Shown in pieces: positions 1 to 8,187 of a DNA stretch of 64,000 nt; the first letter of the stretch is position 1, and the number at the start of each line of letters is the position of its first letter. The notes under the pieces are model-generated. The model ran no database searches, was not told the DNA's origin, and saw only the letters and a list, made by a program, of their open reading frames with translations. The DNA lies in contig NZ_CP035913.1 in assembly GCF_004209755.1 (NCBI RefSeq), forward strand, positions 7,130,001 to 7,194,000. Direction: 5' to 3'. The position numbers were made by a program, and so were the translations under genes. This DNA is from Pseudoduganella lutea. GTDB lineage: Bacteria > Pseudomonadota > Gammaproteobacteria > Burkholderiales > Burkholderiaceae_D.

Positions 1-1450
1 TGGTCGAGCGGGTCTGGTTGGCCGGCAGTTCATAGGGCGGGATCGTGTCGGCGTTGTAGACGCAGCCGGTGACCAGCGGCTGGTCCGGATCACCCTCGAG
101 GAAACTGACGACGACTTCCATGCCGATACGGGGAATGAACATCGCGCCCCACCCCTTGCCTGCCCAGCCCTGCTGCACCCTCACCCAGCAGGAACTGGTC
201 TCGTTGTCCTTGCGGTCGCGCTCCCAGTGGAACTGCACCTTGATACGGCCATGCTTGTCGGTCCAGACTTCCTCGCCCGCCTTTCCCACCACGATCGCCG
301 TCTGCGGACCGTGCATGAACGGCTTGCGGGCAATACGGGGCGGACGGTAGCTGTGCTCCTTGCCCACGGCCTTGAAGGCGCAGCCGAACTCGAATGCGGC
401 CTCGCCGCCGCCGCCGCCGTTACTCGCATAGGCGTTGGTCGAGAATTCGATTTCCGTGGCGGTGACGAGAAATTCGCGGTTCTGGTCTGCCCGCGGATGC
501 TCGGCCAGCTTGAACAACGTTCCGGCGCCGATGCCGCGCGCATTCGTGGCGCCGTCCACCTGTTCACCCTGCCCGTGCAGCGCTTCCATCCGGGCGCGCG
601 CACGCTCCTCGCCCGCACCCACCGCCTTGTAGCGGCCGGGGTAGTCATACTGGCGGAAGCGCTGACCGATGAAGGGTGCCGCAATGGCCGACTTCACCAG
701 CAAGCCGCCACTGCGCACTGCCGCCGGCTGCTCGAAATCGTAGTCGTTCAGCGCATACTCGGCCGATTGCACGGCGCCCGCGGGCCACATCCGCGTGACC
801 GACTTCTCCGGCGAGCGGCGGCCTTCCTGCTCGTCCCAGAACGGCAGCGTGGCATAGCCGGCGGCGGTGGCATGGGCGCCGTAGCTGTCGGCCAGCACCA
901 TCGTGTGGCCGCCGGCGTCGTGCCGGAAGTAGTAGTAGATGCCTTCCTCCTCCAGCAGCCGGCTGACGAATTCAAAATCGGATTCGCGGTACTGCACGCA
1001 GAATTCACGCTTTGCGGGCGTTGACGAGAGCTTGCCCGCGTCGATTTTGACCAGGCCGCCATATGCGCCATCGCCGCAGACGGCCTTCACGATGTCGAGC
1101 GTGGTCTTTTCCTGGAAGATCCGGCAATCGGACGATCGGGTGAGCAGCCACAGGGCCGGGTGGACCACCGCTTCCCAGGCCGGCATGCCGTCGCGCCAGC
1201 CCAGGTAGGCGAAGCGCGTGACGATGCCATGGAAATGCCGCTTGCCGCCTTCCTCCAGCTCGAGCGTGATCGCCAGTTCCTTTCCCAGCACGTCGGCGGT
1301 GGCGATATCGGCGCGCGCGGATGCCAGCATCACACGCAGTTCGAACAGCCGGCCAAGTCCCTCGCTGCAGTGGGCGCGGCGGAACAGCAACGCGTCGGGG
1401 CCGAGGCTCGATGCGACGGTGACGGGGCGATTGGCTTGGGTGGGCTGCAT
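1..1450 (-). CDS. vgrG: VgrG, T6SS spike tip protein (partial, C-terminus beyond left edge)
   Basis: Trimeric spike at the tip of the T6SS inner tube; it punctures the target and carries effectors. I translated 483 residues from the ATG at 1450. The N-terminal part matches the gp27-like phage-tail fold (IYYYFRHDAGGH near residue 170). The gp5-like OB-fold follows, with the hallmark stretches GRIKVQFHW, SSCWVRVQQGWAGKGWG, FIPRIGMEVVVSFLEGDPD and VTGCVYN. The frame is still open at base 1, so any C-terminal extension (DUF2345 or effector domain) is unseen. It is the last gene of the run starting at tssA, 38 bases after the 313-residue protein gene. Identity is secure; the exact VgrG subtype is not. 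Confidence 0.96.
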   Translation of the reverse strand, partial: MQPTQANRPVTVASSLGPDALLFRRAHCSEGLGRLFELRVMLASARADIATADVLGKELAITLELEEGGKRHFHGIVTRFAYLGWRDGMPAWEAVVHPALWLLTRSSDCRIFQEKTTLDIVKAVCGDGAYGGLVKIDAGKLSSTPAKREFCVQYRESDFEFVSRLLEEEGIYYYFRHDAGGHTMVLADSYGAHATAAGYATLPFWDEQEGRRSPEKSVTRMWPAGAVQSAEYALNDYDFEQPAAVRSGGLLVKSAIAAPFIGQRFRQYDYPGRYKAVGAGEERARARMEALHGQGEQVDGATNARGIGAGTLFKLAEHPRADQNREFLVTATEIEFSTNAYASNGGGGGEAAFEFGCAFKAVGKEHSYRPPRIARKPFMHGPQTAIVVGKAGEEVWTDKHGRIKVQFHWERDRKDNETSSCWVRVQQGWAGKGWGAMFIPRIGMEVVVSFLEGDPDQPLVTGCVYNADTIPPYELPANQTRST

Positions 1451-1488
1451 GGTGATGTCGGTGAGGGATCGGGGAGTCGGGTTGCTGG

Positions 1489-2430
1489 CTAGCGCTTGTC
1501 GGCCTTCCTGGCGGTTTCGCGCAGATTCCGGTAATCGGTCAGCGCGTCCACTTGCACCGCCACCATGCGGGGCAGGTCCTCGGCATAGTCGAAGAAGTCG
1601 ATCCGCCTCGGCCGTATCCAGTCGAGCACGGCGCCATCGTCGCTCCAGTAGCAGATGATCGCGCTGTCCGTCGTCCTGGTGTCCGCGCGGCCGCGCGCAC
1701 TGCGCAGGATGACGCCGTCGAGCTTCAGCAGGTGCCGCACTTCGTACAACGCCGCCGCCATTGACCGGTGCAGCAGTTGGTCGGCCTTCGCCTCGTCGCT
1801 TTCGCACAGGTCGGACAGCGTCATGTAGCACGGCAGTTCGTGTGCGATGTCGGCATCGCGTCCCAGTTCGTCGACAATGTTCCTGAATTCGGGATCCGTG
1901 AAGTCCATGTACAGGAACCGGGCTGCCTTGACGACCTCGTAAGTGACCACGTATTTGGCACCCGCGCCCAGTACCGGATTGACCCGCCCGTTGGCCATCC
2001 GGCGGTCGCCGTGCACCCGCACGCCGCGCTGCAGATCGCACTCGCCCGTCGCAGGGTCCACCATTTGCGTGTAGTGGCCCAGTTCGGCGTCGACGCCGAA
2101 CCTGCCGATCTTGGACAGCATGGACGCCTGCTTGAGCCCCTGCTGGGGAGCAATGCCGAAATAGGTGCCGCAGTACTTGACCTTGTCGAGGAAGTTTCCG
2201 GAAAGGCGCACGTCGTCGCGCTCGCTCCCTTTGGGATGACTCTGCACCAGTCCGCCGGCGCCCTGCACGTATTCCGGGTTCAGGTAGCGCTGCATTTGTG
2301 TTTCCACGTCCAGCGTCACGATATGCGGCTCCAGTGTGACAGCGGCGAGCTTCTGGCTCCTGATCGTCGCGCTCATGCAATCGAATATTTTCTTGACGAA
2401 CGGTGGCGTGATCGTTTTCCAAACATGCAT
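1489..2430 (-). CDS. Unrecognised 313-aa protein between DUF4280 and vgrG; possible RES-like T6SS cargo
   Basis: Start chosen at the ATG at 2430 (MHVWKTIT) because AGGGAG lies just upstream; the frame is open further upstream but there overlaps the DUF4280 gene. No signal peptide or membrane segment. Three spaced segments look like the order seen in RES domains (NAD+-consuming toxins): an Arg-rich start with GTYFGIAPQQGL near residue 90, a strand VVTYEVVKAARFLYMDFTD, and a C-terminal DGVILRSARGRADT...SAIICYW. This likeness was judged by eye and is weak. Context is stronger: it sits between a PAAR-like gene and vgrG, the usual place for a T6SS effector or its adaptor. No immunity gene fits in the 38 bases before vgrG. 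It could also be a chaperone/adaptor. Confidence 0.5.
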   Translation of the reverse strand: MHVWKTITPPFVKKIFDCMSATIRSQKLAAVTLEPHIVTLDVETQMQRYLNPEYVQGAGGLVQSHPKGSERDDVRLSGNFLDKVKYCGTYFGIAPQQGLKQASMLSKIGRFGVDAELGHYTQMVDPATGECDLQRGVRVHGDRRMANGRVNPVLGAGAKYVVTYEVVKAARFLYMDFTDPEFRNIVDELGRDADIAHELPCYMTLSDLCESDEAKADQLLHRSMAAALYEVRHLLKLDGVILRSARGRADTRTTDSAIICYWSDDGAVLDWIRPRRIDFFDYAEDLPRMVAVQVDALTDYRNLRETARKADKR

Positions 2431-2480
2431 GGCATTCTCCCTGGCCCGCGCTGGGCCCTGTACACCCAACCTGCTCCAGC

Positions 2481-2870
2481 TCATGGCACCTGCGTCTTGA
2501 CGGTCCCGGAAGTGGTGAACTGGATCACGCCGCCCCAGTTGCACATGCATTTCGACACGTTGTCCAGCGTGGGCATGTTCGCCAGCAGCACGGTGGGCGC
2601 GCCGGGCACCCATGGAGCGGCCGTGGCCGGGATGCAGGGCATCGGTGTCAGCACGCCCAACGCCGCCGCCGTGGCCGCGGCCACGACGGGATTGGCGGGC
2701 GACATGCACACGCCGAACGGCAGGATGTTCACCATCGGCACGTGGTCCATGATGTTGGCCGCCGGCGGCCCTTCGCACAGCACCTTGTTCTTGGGCAGGA
2801 CCACCAGCGACGACGGGGCGGCGCCCATCGTGCAGGTCATCATGGCGCCCATGGATACCTGGTTCGGCAT
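2481..2870 (-). CDS. DUF4280 PAAR-like T6SS spike-cap protein
   Basis: 129 residues, the normal size for a DUF4280/PAAR-like protein. Small proteins of this type cap the VgrG spike as a sharp cone and link effectors to it. Visible family features are the Cys/His/Pro-rich pattern: MGAMMTCTMGAAPSSLVVLP at the start, ANIMDHVPMVNILPFG in the middle, a PCIPATAAPWVPGAPTVLL block, and the terminal CMCNWGGVIQ. It lies 8 bases after the flavoprotein-like gene and 50 bases before the 313-residue protein, all on one strand, so it is probably the carrier for one of these neighbours. Family assignment comes from recalled sequence likeness and was not searched. Confidence 0.82.
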   Translation of the reverse strand: MPNQVSMGAMMTCTMGAAPSSLVVLPKNKVLCEGPPAANIMDHVPMVNILPFGVCMSPANPVVAAATAAALGVLTPMPCIPATAAPWVPGAPTVLLANMPTLDNVSKCMCNWGGVIQFTTSGTVKTQVP

Positions 2871-2877
2871 GGCGGCC

Positions 2878-4356
2878 TCACGCCCCCTGGCCGGGAAGCT
2901 TGGCCAGGTCGATTTTCAGGTCGTACTGCGCCTTGAATCCCTGGAAGAGCGAAAGGATATCCGCGTCCTTCAAGCCGAATGGCGTGGCTTTGCGTGCGTT
3001 CACGACGGCGATGACGATCGCCTCCCTCGCGCTGTACGGAATGTCCATTGCATAGCGCTGTGCCAGCAACTGGAAAATGTCGCGCTGGTTCGCCTTGTTC
3101 CAGTTGAACGTTGCGACGTCCGTCTGGCGAAATCCCGTCAGCGCATTGATCGTGGCATCGATGATCGCGATCCCCTCCGGCGGGCGGCCGCCGCTGCACA
3201 GTACCTCGCCAACCTTCGCATAGCCGTTCACCCTGTTTTCCTCGAGCTTTTTACGGATCTCTTCTATGCCCAGGCCACGGAATACCGCGGCCCCCACGAC
3301 CCACAGGTCGCCTTCCTTGTCGCGCAGCGCCGTGATGGCCTTGCGCTCGTCAGGCTGCGAGAAGCGGTAGTTATGGTCCCACACGGGTTCCATCCTGTCC
3401 TGAAGGTTGCCTTTCAGGATGCCGCCCGGCCCCAGGGCGTCGACCGGATTCGCGCCGACCGAATACACGAGCTGGTCGCAGTCGACCGAGGCCACCCCCT
3501 GGGGCCGCTTGTCCGCCTTGAAATGCACGCGCAGCCGGCCGCCGAACGGGTGCGGTTTGTCCAGTGTCTCGATACGGTCGATCTCGCAGGCCTCGATCAA
3601 TCCGGCCTGTTCGGCCCTGGCGATCACGTCCGCATTGCGCCCGACGGGGTTCCCCTCGGTCTTGATCTGGTCGAGCCCGCGCCGGCAGCCCCACAGCAAG
3701 CCCTTTGCCGCCATCGCGAATGCATGGGCCACGGCCCATGACGACGATGCCGAGCCACCGTATACCACCACGTCGAGGCCTTTCGGCTGGGCCTTCGTCA
3801 TGTACTCGATCGAATCGATATACTCGCCGGTGGCGGCCATCTGGCTTTCGTCGTAGGGGCCCTCAAATGGGATTTTCAGCGCCGCCAGCGTCTGGCTGCG
3901 GCCAGCCCCGGACGCGATGATGACCTGATCGGCCGTGTAGTTGCCACCGATGTCGGTTTCCACCCGGTACAGGGGTCCGACCGGATAGACCCCCGTGACA
4001 TTGGCCTGCAGCTCCCACAGCGTGGGAAGTTTTTTCGCCTCGCGATCGTTCAGCGACTTGGTCCACAGCTTGTGCAGCAGCTGGTTGTAGTCCTTTGTCT
4101 GGATGAACTCGTCGTGGCCGCCTTGCAGTCCAGGATCCGGCGGCAACCCGGACGGCCGCAGCAGGTGTTCCGGCTGGCCCATCCGGTGCGAGGGATTGTA
4201 GTCGCCGACCTTGTCCCACAGCTGGCTGCCGGTCTTGCCGATCACGAGCGTGCGTGTCTTGGCGAATTGCCGCGCGCGCGTCCCTTTCAGGGCCGCATGG
4301 ACGAATGTGGCAGCGCTGGTGCCGCGGCCGATGACGATCTGGTCCCAATCCGACAT
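2878..4356 (-). CDS. FAD/NAD(P)-binding oxidoreductase-like protein inside the T6SS cluster
   Basis: 492 residues from the ATG at 4356, preceded by GGGGAGA. The N-terminus IVIGRGTSAATF is a degenerate GxGxxxA Rossmann motif typical of FAD binding. QVIIASGAG near residue 150 looks like the second FAD motif, DVVVYGGSASSSWAVAHA near residue 190 like a second Rossmann nucleotide-binding loop, and DLWVVGAAVFRGLG near residue 365 like the GD/ATG-type motif that closes the FAD site. No signal peptide. It is placed between clpV and the DUF4280 cap gene with gaps of 64 and 7 bases, so it is co-transcribed with T6SS parts. A flavoenzyme is not a core T6SS component; it could be cargo or a modifying enzyme. 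Fold call moderate, function unknown. Confidence 0.7.
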   Translation of the reverse strand: MSDWDQIVIGRGTSAATFVHAALKGTRARQFAKTRTLVIGKTGSQLWDKVGDYNPSHRMGQPEHLLRPSGLPPDPGLQGGHDEFIQTKDYNQLLHKLWTKSLNDREAKKLPTLWELQANVTGVYPVGPLYRVETDIGGNYTADQVIIASGAGRSQTLAALKIPFEGPYDESQMAATGEYIDSIEYMTKAQPKGLDVVVYGGSASSSWAVAHAFAMAAKGLLWGCRRGLDQIKTEGNPVGRNADVIARAEQAGLIEACEIDRIETLDKPHPFGGRLRVHFKADKRPQGVASVDCDQLVYSVGANPVDALGPGGILKGNLQDRMEPVWDHNYRFSQPDERKAITALRDKEGDLWVVGAAVFRGLGIEEIRKKLEENRVNGYAKVGEVLCSGGRPPEGIAIIDATINALTGFRQTDVATFNWNKANQRDIFQLLAQRYAMDIPYSAREAIVIAVVNARKATPFGLKDADILSLFQGFKAQYDLKIDLAKLPGQGA

Positions 4357-4420
4357 GATGATCTCCCCGCACCCGGCGCCAGGCCGCAAGTGCCCTGAAT
4401 GGTTCCTTATACCCGGCTTG

Positions 4421-7105
4421 TCATGCCACCTCGTAGCCGAATGCCTTGTCGTTTACGCGCACCATGATGCGGCGCACCACCTCCGGCGTGCCGGCGCGCT
4501 GGAGCAGCCTGCGGCTCAGTTCCGGCAACAGCGTGTTGGTCAGGATCGCATCGATCATCCTGCCGCCCGATTCGCTCTCCGTGCAGCGCGACACCACCAG
4601 CGCGACCACGTCGTCGTCATAGTCGAGCGGCACGCCGTAGCGCTGCTGCACGCGGCGGCTGACCCGCTCGAGCTGCAGGCGGACGATGCTGCCAAGGATC
4701 TCGTCCGACAGCGGATAGTAGGGAATCGTCACCAGCCGCCCCAGCAGGGCCGGCGGGAACACTTTCAGCAGCGCCGGGCGCAGCGCCTTGGCCATGCCCT
4801 CCGGATCGGGCATCAGGTCCGGGTCCTTGCATAGCCCCGCGATCAGGTCGGTGCCGGCATTGGTGGTGAGGATGATGAGCGTGTTCTTGAAGTCGATGAA
4901 GCGGCCTTCGCCATCTTCCATGAACCCCTTGTCGAACACCTGGTAAAAGATTTCATGCACGTCCTGGTGGGCCTTTTCCACCTCGTCGAGCAGCACGACC
5001 GAATAGGGCTTGCGCCGCACGGCCTCGGTCAGCACGCCCCCTTCGCCATAGCCCACGTAGCCCGGCGGCGCCCCCTTCAGCGTCGACACCGTGTGTGCCT
5101 CCTGGTATTCGCTCATGTTGATCGTGATGAGATTCTGCTCCCCACCGTACAGCGCCTCGGCGAGGGCCAGCGCGGTTTCGGTCTTGCCTACGCCGGAAGT
5201 GCCGGCGAGCAGGAACACCCCGACAGGCTTGCCCGGATTGTCCAACCCCGCGCGCGAGGTCTGGATGCGCCGGCCGATCATATCCATGGCATGGTCCTGG
5301 CCCACCACCCGCTGCGACAGCACGGTTGCGATGTTCAGGATGTTTTCCACTTCGTTCTTTGCCATGCGGCCGACCGGGATGCCGGTCCAGTCGCCCACCA
5401 CGGCGGCAACGGCCTGGTAATCGACGATGGGCAGGATCAGCGGCTGCTCGCCCTGCAGCGCGGCCAGCTTCGCGCCCACGCCTTTCAACTGTTCCTTCAG
5501 TCCGGCGCGCTCATTGTCTTCCATGGCCGTGCCGCCTGCTGGCGTGCCGTCCACGGGCTTGCCGCCGTCGCGCAGCCTTGCGCGCAGGGCCAGGAGTTCA
5601 TCGACCAGCGCGCGCTCTTCCTGCCAGCGCGTTTCCAGCGCATCGAGCCGTTCCTGTTCCTCGCCCAGCGCGGCCAGCGCCGCCTCGGCACGCGCCACGG
5701 TATCGATGCCGATCGCATCCTCGCGGCGGATGATGTCCAGCTCCGTGTTCAGCGCATCGATGCGCTTGCGGCTGTCATCCACCTCGGCCGGCGTCGCGTG
5801 CAGGCTCACCGCCACGCGGGCGCTCGCCGTGTCGAGCAGGCTCACGGATTTGTCGGGCAACTGGCGCCCGGCGATGTAGCGGTGCGACAGGCGCACGGCC
5901 GCTTCCAGCGCTTCGTCGAGGATCTGTACCTTGTGGTGCCGCTCCATCGTCGAGGCCACGCCGCGCATCATGAGGATCGCGCGCGCTTCATCCGGCTCGT
6001 CCACCTGGATGCTCTGGAAGCGCCGCGTCAGCGCCGGGTCGGCCTCGATATGCTTCTTGTATTCGGCGAAGGTGGTGGCGCCGATGGTGCGCAGCGTGCC
6101 ACGCGCCAGCGCGGGCTTGAGCAGGTTGGCCGCGTCCCCCGTGCCGGCGGCACCGCCGGCGCCCACCAGCGTATGGGTCTCGTCGATGAACAGGATGACC
6201 GGCTTTTCGCTGGCCTGCACTTCGTCGATGACCGAACGCAGCCGCTGCTCGAATTCGCCCTTCATGCTGGCGCCGGCCTGCAGCAGGCCCACGTCGAGCA
6301 CCAGCAGGCGCACGTCCTTCAGCGCCGGCGGCACGTCGCCACGGGCGATGCGCTGGGCGAAGCCTTCCACCACCGCCGTCTTGCCGACCCCCGCCTCGCC
6401 GATCATGATCGGGTTGTTCTGCCGGCGGCGCATGAGGATATCGACCATCTGGCGGATTTCATCGTCGCGCCCCACGATCGGGTCCATCTTGCCGCCCCTG
6501 GCCTGCTCGGTCAGGTCGACGGTGTATTTCTTCAGGGCTTCCTGCTTGCCCATCGCGGCGGGCGCCACGGCACCCGAGGCCTCGCCCGGCGCGGCAGTCA
6601 CGAAGCCATCGCTGGCCGCCATGCGCGCCTCCGGCGATTCCTTCAGCAAGGCGGCGAAGCGCTCGACCAGGTCGTCCGGCTTCACGCGCTCGAACTGGCG
6701 GCTGATCGCGAACAGGGCATTGCGCAGGTTCGGGGTCTTGAGACAGGCCATCACCAGGTGGCCGCTGCGAACCGCTCCCTCGCCGAACATCAGTGTGCCG
6801 TACACCCAGCCACGCTCGACCAGTTCCTCCACCTGCGACGACAGGTCCGTCACGGACGTGGCGCCGCGCGGCAGCCGGTCCAGCGCCGCCGTCAGGTCGC
6901 GCGCGAGCACGGCGCCATCGAGTTCGTAATGACGAATGATGCGGTGCAGGTCCGAATCCTGCAGCTGCAGTATCTGGTGCACCCAGTGGATCACTTCCAC
7001 GTAGGGATTGCCGCGCAGCTTGCAGAATGTGGTGCTGCTTTCGATCGCGCGGTAGCACAGCGCATCGAGCTTGCCAAACAGTTTGACACGGCTGATATCG
7101 GCCAT
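4421..7105 (-). CDS. clpV: ClpV (TssH), T6SS sheath-disassembly AAA+ ATPase
   Basis: Hexameric ATPase that pulls apart the contracted TssB/TssC sheath so it can be reused. 894 residues from the ATG at 7105, which has GGAGAGGAGAAG just upstream; the open frame extends further but into tssG. Clp N-domain first, then the first AAA+ module with Walker A GEAGVGKT (about residue 235) and Walker B ILFIDETH, a coiled-coil middle domain rich in E/R/L, then the second AAA+ module with GTSGVGKT (about residue 630) and VVLLDEVEKAH. ClpB-D2-like small domain at the end. It starts 23 bases after the tssG stop. Confidence 0.97.
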   Translation of the reverse strand: MADISRVKLFGKLDALCYRAIESSTTFCKLRGNPYVEVIHWVHQILQLQDSDLHRIIRHYELDGAVLARDLTAALDRLPRGATSVTDLSSQVEELVERGWVYGTLMFGEGAVRSGHLVMACLKTPNLRNALFAISRQFERVKPDDLVERFAALLKESPEARMAASDGFVTAAPGEASGAVAPAAMGKQEALKKYTVDLTEQARGGKMDPIVGRDDEIRQMVDILMRRRQNNPIMIGEAGVGKTAVVEGFAQRIARGDVPPALKDVRLLVLDVGLLQAGASMKGEFEQRLRSVIDEVQASEKPVILFIDETHTLVGAGGAAGTGDAANLLKPALARGTLRTIGATTFAEYKKHIEADPALTRRFQSIQVDEPDEARAILMMRGVASTMERHHKVQILDEALEAAVRLSHRYIAGRQLPDKSVSLLDTASARVAVSLHATPAEVDDSRKRIDALNTELDIIRREDAIGIDTVARAEAALAALGEEQERLDALETRWQEERALVDELLALRARLRDGGKPVDGTPAGGTAMEDNERAGLKEQLKGVGAKLAALQGEQPLILPIVDYQAVAAVVGDWTGIPVGRMAKNEVENILNIATVLSQRVVGQDHAMDMIGRRIQTSRAGLDNPGKPVGVFLLAGTSGVGKTETALALAEALYGGEQNLITINMSEYQEAHTVSTLKGAPPGYVGYGEGGVLTEAVRRKPYSVVLLDEVEKAHQDVHEIFYQVFDKGFMEDGEGRFIDFKNTLIILTTNAGTDLIAGLCKDPDLMPDPEGMAKALRPALLKVFPPALLGRLVTIPYYPLSDEILGSIVRLQLERVSRRVQQRYGVPLDYDDDVVALVVSRCTESESGGRMIDAILTNTLLPELSRRLLQRAGTPEVVRRIMVRVNDKAFGYEVA

Positions 7106-7128
7106 TTTCTTCTCCTCTCCTGTCCCGG

Positions 7129-8187
7129 TCACGCCGCGCGAGCGGCTCCCCTGAGTGTCAATCGATCCGCGTCGCGCGTCGCCGGTGCGCTGGCGAGATA
7201 CGTCGTCCAGCCCAGCCGCCGCGCCCGCGAAGCGTCCGACGTCAACGCGAGCGGCGGCACCTGCTCCTTCTTCAGCACCAGCCGCACGTCCCAGTCCAGC
7301 GCGATGCCGGCATATTGGCGCACCCATGCCTGCAGCCGCCGCATGCCCGGCGTGCCGGGCAGCAAGCGAAGGTAATCGGCATGGTCGAGCGGGCCGAACA
7401 CGAGGCGGAACCGGTGCTGGCAATCCCAGACGGCTTTTCCCAGCACGGCCGACGTGCCGAGCCTGTTACCCACGCCCCGGCCCACTCCTTGGCCCAACCC
7501 TTCGGCAGCCTGTTCCCTGCCGATGCGTGTCTGCCCGTGTGCCGGAATCGGCATCCAGTGGCCCACGAACTGTTCGATCCGCACGGGCAGCCGGTAATAG
7601 GCGCGCAGGATCGTGGCCAGCCCGGCGGCCGGGCGCTTGCCGTTCGCCAGTAGCCCGGCAAAGTGCCGCTTGGCGAAATCGCCGATGTCGTCCCGTTGCT
7701 GCAGCGCCGGGCTGCCGATGCCGCACAGGCAGCCCACGTAGTCGCCGAAGCGGTCGCTGTCCGGCCGGTCCAGGCTGATCGCCGGCTCGGCGCAGGCGCG
7801 CGCACGGTAGAACAGCGACAGCGCGCGGTGATGGAAGATGTCGAGGAACGCGACCAGCGTGCCGTCGCCATGATTGCGGCTGCGTTCCCGCGCGTATTCC
7901 GTGAGGTGCAGCGGCAGCGGGCCGTTCGCCCCCAGCAGCCCGACGAAGTTGACCGTCAGGCGCGCCTTGCGCGAGGCGTCGGCCGGCGTGTAGGCGCGCA
8001 GTGCGCCCGGTTCGAAGCCCAGCGACGGCTCCTGCCCGAAGCGCACGGCTTCGTCGCGCGGCCGCAGCGCCGTGCCGATGCGGGGCAGGTGCGGGTAGGC
8101 ATTCTCCAGCAGCCGCACGGCCTGGAAGAAATCCATGCGCGCGGCACGTTCGGCCAGCTGGCGTTCCACCACTACAGGATCGCGCAT
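7129..8187 (-). CDS. tssG: TssG, T6SS baseplate subunit
   Basis: Baseplate wedge protein that pairs with TssF and TssE. 352 residues, normal for TssG/VasB/ImpH. Typical stretches are the start (AARMDFFQAVRLLENAYP), VNFVGLLGANGPLPLHLTEYARER, FLDIFHHRALSLFYRA and, near the end, LLPGTPGMRRLQAWVRQYAG. Starts at the ATG at 8187 inside the end of tssF (16-base overlap), which indicates translational coupling. Confidence 0.95.
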   Translation of the reverse strand: MRDPVVVERQLAERAARMDFFQAVRLLENAYPHLPRIGTALRPRDEAVRFGQEPSLGFEPGALRAYTPADASRKARLTVNFVGLLGANGPLPLHLTEYARERSRNHGDGTLVAFLDIFHHRALSLFYRARACAEPAISLDRPDSDRFGDYVGCLCGIGSPALQQRDDIGDFAKRHFAGLLANGKRPAAGLATILRAYYRLPVRIEQFVGHWMPIPAHGQTRIGREQAAEGLGQGVGRGVGNRLGTSAVLGKAVWDCQHRFRLVFGPLDHADYLRLLPGTPGMRRLQAWVRQYAGIALDWDVRLVLKKEQVPPLALTSDASRARRLGWTTYLASAPATRDADRLTLRGAARAA

